From positions 62,001 to 126,000 of the forward strand of contig JARVKI010000103.1 in assembly GCA_036674765.1 (NCBI GenBank): a DNA stretch of 64,000 nt, written 5' to 3'. Source of the DNA: Seiridium cupressi. Its lineage: Eukaryota; Ascomycota; Sordariomycetes; Amphisphaeriales; Sporocadaceae. A program made the translations under genes and the position numbers. A model generated the notes under the pieces. That model was not told the DNA's origin and did not search any database. It saw only the letters and a program-made list of their open reading frames with translations. Positions 59,487 to 64,000 of the stretch are shown piece after piece (position 1 is the first letter of the stretch; the number at the start of each line of letters is the position of its first letter).

Positions 59487-59894
59487 CAGTTGTGCACCTT
59501 ATAGTTCGGGTGGTAGGGCTAGAGGTTCAGCGTGAATCTGTCCTTAGGTGAGATAGAAATGAACGTTTGGGAAACCAACTATCATACAAGGACGTTTAAT
59601 CAGCTCGATTACACGCCAATTGGCCAAGTCAAGGCAAAAGTTCCTGGTTTTGGACACATGCTGGAAGAAGGTGGAGGCACTGGAGGATTAAATATGAGGC
59701 TGAACTAAAGAGTGGCTGATGCGGAATCAGGGAAATTGGGATGTCAATGCAAGGTTATATATCAAGTCGAACTAGGAATCACCCATTCTATTCAATATAG
59801 CTTAAACCATGTCTTTCGACTTTGGGATGCCTTAATTCTCCACCTCAGTAAACCATAGATATGCACCCCATCTAGTTTAGTTCCAAGCCCGAGA
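59487..59894. other. intergenic stretch between converging genes
   Basis: About 400 bp between two convergent 3' ends; nothing else seen. Confidence 0.3.
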
Positions 59895-61865
59895 CTATAT
59901 CAGCATAATTTGCTTGAACTCGCAGGTATGCGCCCATTTTTCGAAATTCTCAAAGGGGATGTTTCGGGTAACTTCAATGACGGCCTTGTCCTTGGAGAAC
60001 ACATGATTCGTGACGCTGAACGTTCCGATCCGTCGAAAGGCAGAACCATCCGCGACCAGTAGGAGCCCCCTCGACTGAGTCATGATAGCGCAAGTAAATG
60101 TCTTTGGAGCCTCGATCGTATCGAAAAGTCCTTGGCAGACCTCTTCACTCCCATCTTCAGTCGCCATGATAAATTCGCGCTTCATTCCTTTGAATCCCTC
60201 AAGCGCCGATGCAGAACCTACTAGCGTTTCCAAGACAAGCCTTCCGTCACGACAAGCTCCATATTGTGATTCCTCAATAAAATCTGTCCATGCCTCGACG
60301 ACCCTCGGCTGAAAATGCAAATTCAGAGGCTTTGCCCGTCGTTCGGGACCCCACCATGCGATCTGGCCGTCATATGCCGCCCATGACCATGATGGAGCAC
60401 GATAAGGGGTGGCAAGCTCCAGCGTCTTTTTCACACGTCGCCATCCTAGGCCCTTGAGAATGTCGACGTCCCACAGTCCAGCGAGGTAGTTGCCCCCTAT
60501 CGGCCTATGAACCTCCTGTGCATATGCGGCAAGAGCTCCCAATCGGTCTTCGCTGACGGAATGAAGTCGCGGGGAGTAGTGCAAGCTAATCATGCTGTAC
60601 CAAGACTTGAGGGCAGACGCGCGGACTGCATCCGGCTCGCCCGATTTCGCACTATACAGGTCTGGTCGAATGTCCTTATAAAGATGCGGGCTGATCTGGC
60701 CGAGGGAGCTTTGTATCCTGTCCTCGCTCTGCCTCTGCTCTCGACATGAAATGAAGACTTGAGAGGCGGTGTAGGATAGCAAGCGTGGTGGCAGGACAGA
60801 CTCCTGGAATATCCATGCTCTTTCAGAAGTATGTGTCAATCGCGGTGGTAGCTCCAACGTCCTCGCATACACAGGCAGTTGCCCTGTTTCAGGTGAATCC
60901 TGAAAAATCAGTCTGGCAGGAGGTGGAAGCGGTGTTCGCAAATTGAGAAACCCTTCATCGACACTTCTAGACGCCGACGGCTGAATGGTGACGAACGAGT
61001 CTTTATAGGTTTGGCTCATTTTCCCCAGCTCCAGCTGTTTCGAATTTTGGTCGTCCTGCACGATGCATAATGCGTCAACCCATAAATATATGTGTCCCAA
61101 TTGTCGGGTCACAGTGATGGCATCCTGCAATGTCTTTGGAAGATTGGACACCGTAATGCCTTGCTGGAACGACTTTAGCGTCTTGTTGGTGAGCTGCAAC
61201 TGTTGAGGACCACCCCAGCAGTAACTCAGAGCGATGTAGGACCCCTTAGTGCCATAATTTCGTACTATTTTTACACTGGCGGCGTCGTGATCCAAGCCCA
61301 CATCAATCACATAAGTTGGCAATTCGACATCAACATTCTTCGAGCACTCGCTGTGATTGCACAAACATTTATGGAGAGTTTCCTGGATGAACTCATAAGT
61401 TCCAGCAGAATCATGAGATGGTGCGATCTCTCTTCCATCAATAAGTGCTGGGCCCTTCTCTCCTGGCCGATCATACAGGTTAGTCTCGCAAACATCCCAT
61501 CCGCATATGTGAGGGATATTTCTGCTTGTTTTCGGGCAATCCATACCTTGTTTCGAAAAGAGTCCAATTTTGCCCCCAGCTTCGCGGATTGTGTCCGGAC
61601 TCACGAAGACTGTCTGATAAGCGTGCCTCCATTCCGGGTATTGGGCGCCCTTAAATGGAGGTATCGATAACACGACGGATACTTTGTCTGGCTCATCAGC
61701 GAGTATTTCCTCCGTAGAGCCAAGCCCCCGAAGAGTCTGCCAGATGACACGACAAAGTTCACAATCATTACCTGCTGATAGTTGCAACGTCTTGAAAGTA
61801 TAATGAGTAATTGGCGTCCACTCAGTAACCGGAGGGAGCCGCGTGCACTGTGCACATAACGGCAT
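59895..61865 (-). CDS. HET-domain (heterokaryon incompatibility) protein, 656 aa
   Basis: Single exon. The N-terminus MPLCAQCTRLP..., then SAGNDCELCRVIW, is the common opening of this class. HET-domain motifs occur in order: YIALSYCWGGPQQLQLT (about residues 210-226), LPKTLQDAITVTRQLGHIYLWVDALCIVQDD (about 243-273), MSQTYKDSFVTIQPSAS and RAWIFQESVLPPRLLSY (about 350). The C-terminal half holds the usual YRAPSWSWAAYDG segment. Such proteins trigger regulated cell death on fusion of incompatible strains, often with NLR or other partners. The particular partner cannot be inferred. The frame is intact and the start agrees with the family. Confidence 0.92.
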   Translation of the reverse strand: MPLCAQCTRLPPVTEWTPITHYTFKTLQLSAGNDCELCRVIWQTLRGLGSTEEILADEPDKVSVVLSIPPFKGAQYPEWRHAYQTVFVSPDTIREAGGKIGLFSKQGMDCPKTSRNIPHICGWDVCETNLYDRPGEKGPALIDGREIAPSHDSAGTYEFIQETLHKCLCNHSECSKNVDVELPTYVIDVGLDHDAASVKIVRNYGTKGSYIALSYCWGGPQQLQLTNKTLKSFQQGITVSNLPKTLQDAITVTRQLGHIYLWVDALCIVQDDQNSKQLELGKMSQTYKDSFVTIQPSASRSVDEGFLNLRTPLPPPARLIFQDSPETGQLPVYARTLELPPRLTHTSERAWIFQESVLPPRLLSYTASQVFISCREQRQSEDRIQSSLGQISPHLYKDIRPDLYSAKSGEPDAVRASALKSWYSMISLHYSPRLHSVSEDRLGALAAYAQEVHRPIGGNYLAGLWDVDILKGLGWRRVKKTLELATPYRAPSWSWAAYDGQIAWWGPERRAKPLNLHFQPRVVEAWTDFIEESQYGACRDGRLVLETLVGSASALEGFKGMKREFIMATEDGSEEVCQGLFDTIEAPKTFTCAIMTQSRGLLLVADGSAFRRIGTFSVTNHVFSKDKAVIEVTRNIPFENFEKWAHTCEFKQIMLI

Positions 61866-63021
61866 AACTAAGTATAGTGTAATAAATAGTTCTGGGCCTA
61901 ATAATGCGATAGCCTTATTAGCTAACTATGGGTAGAGTATCGACAGCAGCTAAACGTTGGCAGATAAATGTCTAGAGAGGAGAAGCTGGAGAAAATTTGC
62001 ATGTCGCAGGATCATATGACGTTTCATGAGGCGCAAAGGAAATCCTTCCACCCCTAATTCACTAACATTTCGAAGACGCAGTAACATCACAACATACACA
62101 AGATGTTGCAATACTGCGTCGTGATCACTGACTCGCTAGACAAGCGAACGGCCAAACTTCTAAGCGAGTAAAGTCCAGGGACCAGGGACAGCTCAAGGCA
62201 ATCTAGGAAAGAAATGCATTGTACAGTTCGCTTGCGCGGGGCAGCGGCCGGAACGGACCTACTCGGACCGGAGAATTGCGGGCTACCATTTTCCACTGCC
62301 GCTTTAAGACCTGACTGCGCGCCGCCTTAAGCTGATGGCTGGTAAACGTGATTAACGCTGGGCAATGGATGACCCCGTGAGCCAAACCATATGGGCACAT
62401 GTCAATTTTTAGGTTTATCTTAGGCGTTCACGATAAAGCGGTTGGTTCATATTGCAGTTCTCATAGGCCATGTAATTTTGGGGCTCGAAGTCTCAATTAT
62501 ATTCTCCCAAGTTCCGCAGGGGTAAACCGACATCCAAGAAGTTGAAAACTCAGGACTTTGCAATTCATCACAAAAGTGATTCACGAAAAAAACCAAGGTC
62601 TTACATAGGGATTATAAACAGCTATCCAAGGCATATCGGTAAAGGACGACGGGAAATATGCGGTGTCAGTAATAATGCAGGGCCGTACGCACATGATGTC
62701 AACCGCCAGGCGTCAATTCCCGATGTGGAAAAATAAAATTTCGGAAATTCCATATACAGATGGAAGCACAAACGAGCACCTAACATGGCCTATTTCCAGG
62801 GACAATGGCGAATAAAGAAACCTACACTTGCCCAGAGGCTCAAGAATGTTGCTGTCAAGGGTTTCACATAGACCAAGGATTTAGTTTCATCTCATGAGTG
62901 GCAGATGTTTATCGTTCTTTGTCGTATCTTCCTTTGCGACTAGGTCTCTATTCACCCATAACGATGTTCAAGGCGGGATACAGGGTGAAGACAAATATAG
63001 ATTATCCTTCCACAAAAAAGA
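61866..63021. other. divergent intergenic region between HET gene and kinase
   Basis: 1.16 kb separating two divergent starts. No additional gene supported; the frames are short and without motifs. Confidence 0.3.
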
Positions 63022-64000
63022 ATGGCCGGTGGACAACGAGAATTCGAAAAGAGCGTCCGCGAACATTTTGATAGAAGCGAAGCTTGGAGATATGAGCGTT
63101 GGGTAGGCTCTGGCGTCCAGGGTGATATTTATCGCATCCGCAGACTATCCAAAGGCTCCTCGCCTGATGAGCAGGTCGTCGTCGTGAAGATCCCAAAGAA
63201 GGACGAAGATAAAGAAAGTGAGGCTTTAAAGGTTGAACGCCTTTGAATATCTCAAACCACCTGTCGCGCTTTTAAACTGATCTTTTCTTTTTCTTACATT
63301 TAGACTATCAAGAATGCTTTGCACATTGTCCAACTTCTGAATATTGAACCCGACCCTCTAGCAGGAAATACTCTTAACCGCACAACATGGATGTATATGG
63401 AATGGTATGTATTTTTTAGACAATCGCGTCACTAATCTCGGCGATTTTTCTTTCTCTTCCCTTGTAAATCAGTTCTATTATGCGTCATGTTTGTTCCCTC
63501 AAACAACGGTAACCGTGGGTTCGTGGATAGGCTACCTAATGGAACACTTCAACGGTTCACCAACAGAGCATTAGATAAAGACAAGGTCTTACCCAATCGA
63601 ATACTATGGAGACTCTTTATGTGTAGTAAGTACCCTGAGGTCTACCCTTTTCACTGGTGCAAGGTATATGCTAACAAATGTTCAAAATAGTGATCAAAAT
63701 GGTCATTGCTTTAGCTTGGCCCGGCGTACATCAGTCAAACGAGAACATACCGGAAGAAGTAAGGGTGACGACGTCAGAAGTCGTGTTAAGAAATACCGAT
63801 ATCAATCCTGGAAACTGTAAGCTCTTTTCCCATTACCCATTTCTCCTCGAGGGAGAAAAACGATAAATAGCCAGCCCTTTCTAAATAATAACTGTAAGAA
63901 GTAATGTTTGGAAACTTTTTGAGGGCTTTGAATGAGGAGCCTTTCGATGAAGAACATTCCTTGACGCCCATTATGAAGATGATTGACCTTGGTCGCGTTG
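63022..64000 (+). CDS. divergent fungal protein kinase, truncated by the window end
   Basis: Exons 63022-63231, 63304-63404, 63531-63625, 63691-63816 and 63902-64000 (open at the edge), with introns of 72, 126, 65 and 85 bp. N-lobe: RWVGSGVQGDIYRIRR (glycine loop), VVVVKIPKK (ATP lysine), then ALHIVQLL and MYMEW joined to LPNGTLQRFTNRA (hinge and helix D). Catalytic loop: LRNTDINPGN, which keeps Asp and Asn but has Asn-Thr in place of His-Arg of HRD. DFG equivalent: KMIDLGRV. This is a lineage-specific fungal kinase family often found beside HET genes in accessory regions. The 126-bp third intron uses the AG at 63529-63530, chosen because it gives the MEWLPNGTLQRF reading. The start MAGGQREFEKS is the first in-frame ATG before the loop. 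Confidence 0.75.

Overview
The window looks like a gene-poor, repeat-bearing accessory region from a filamentous ascomycete (Pezizomycotina). The main evidence is short GT-AG introns (mostly 48-75 bp), Zn2Cys6 regulators, a sphingolipid C9-methyltransferase, a HET-domain protein, an SRPK-like kinase, MFS transporters, small secreted cysteine-rich proteins and a retroelement mutated by RIP (C-to-T conversion). I cannot name the species from the sequence. Exon structures were built by hand from reading-frame continuity, GT/AG signals and family motifs.

Layout. 0-3 kb: tail of a broken gene and two abutting MITE-like elements. 3.2-6.7 kb: a 1161-residue conserved fungal protein of unknown role (one intron). 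8.8-10.2 kb: a decayed GH64 beta-1,3-glucanase. 13.3-15 kb: an SRPK-like kinase with one homopolymer frameshift. 16.4-18.1 kb: an intact sphingolipid C9-methyltransferase, the most housekeeping-like gene here. 19.5-22.2 kb: a possible response-regulator relic and a 99-residue Zn2Cys6-only protein lacking one zinc ligand. 24.1-25.9 kb: an intact vanillyl-alcohol-oxidase-type flavoenzyme. 30-34.7 kb: a divergent pair, a Zn2Cys6 regulator (minus) and a DHA2-type MFS transporter (plus) with several lesions. 36.1-43.9 kb: a Ty3/gypsy chromovirus, heavily RIP-mutated, with 428-bp LTRs, a GGCGC target duplication and a nested solo LTR flanked by TTATA. 44.8-59.5 kb: small secreted proteins, a siderophore-type MFS transporter with an internal stop, a secreted lipase, and a relic of another secreted protein. 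59.9-64 kb: a HET-domain protein and a divergent protein kinase that runs off the window.

How it fits together. The oxidase, regulator and exporter between 24 and 35 kb could be a small catabolic or secondary-metabolism module, but 4 kb of non-coding DNA separates the oxidase from the other two. The secreted proteins, lipase, siderophore carrier and HET protein are typical of environment-facing accessory regions. At least four genes carry disabling changes. Several of the stops are TAG or TAA where CAG or CAA is expected, the C-to-T change that RIP produces. Three other lesions are one-base changes in or near short homopolymers, so assembly error must be excluded before calling them dead.
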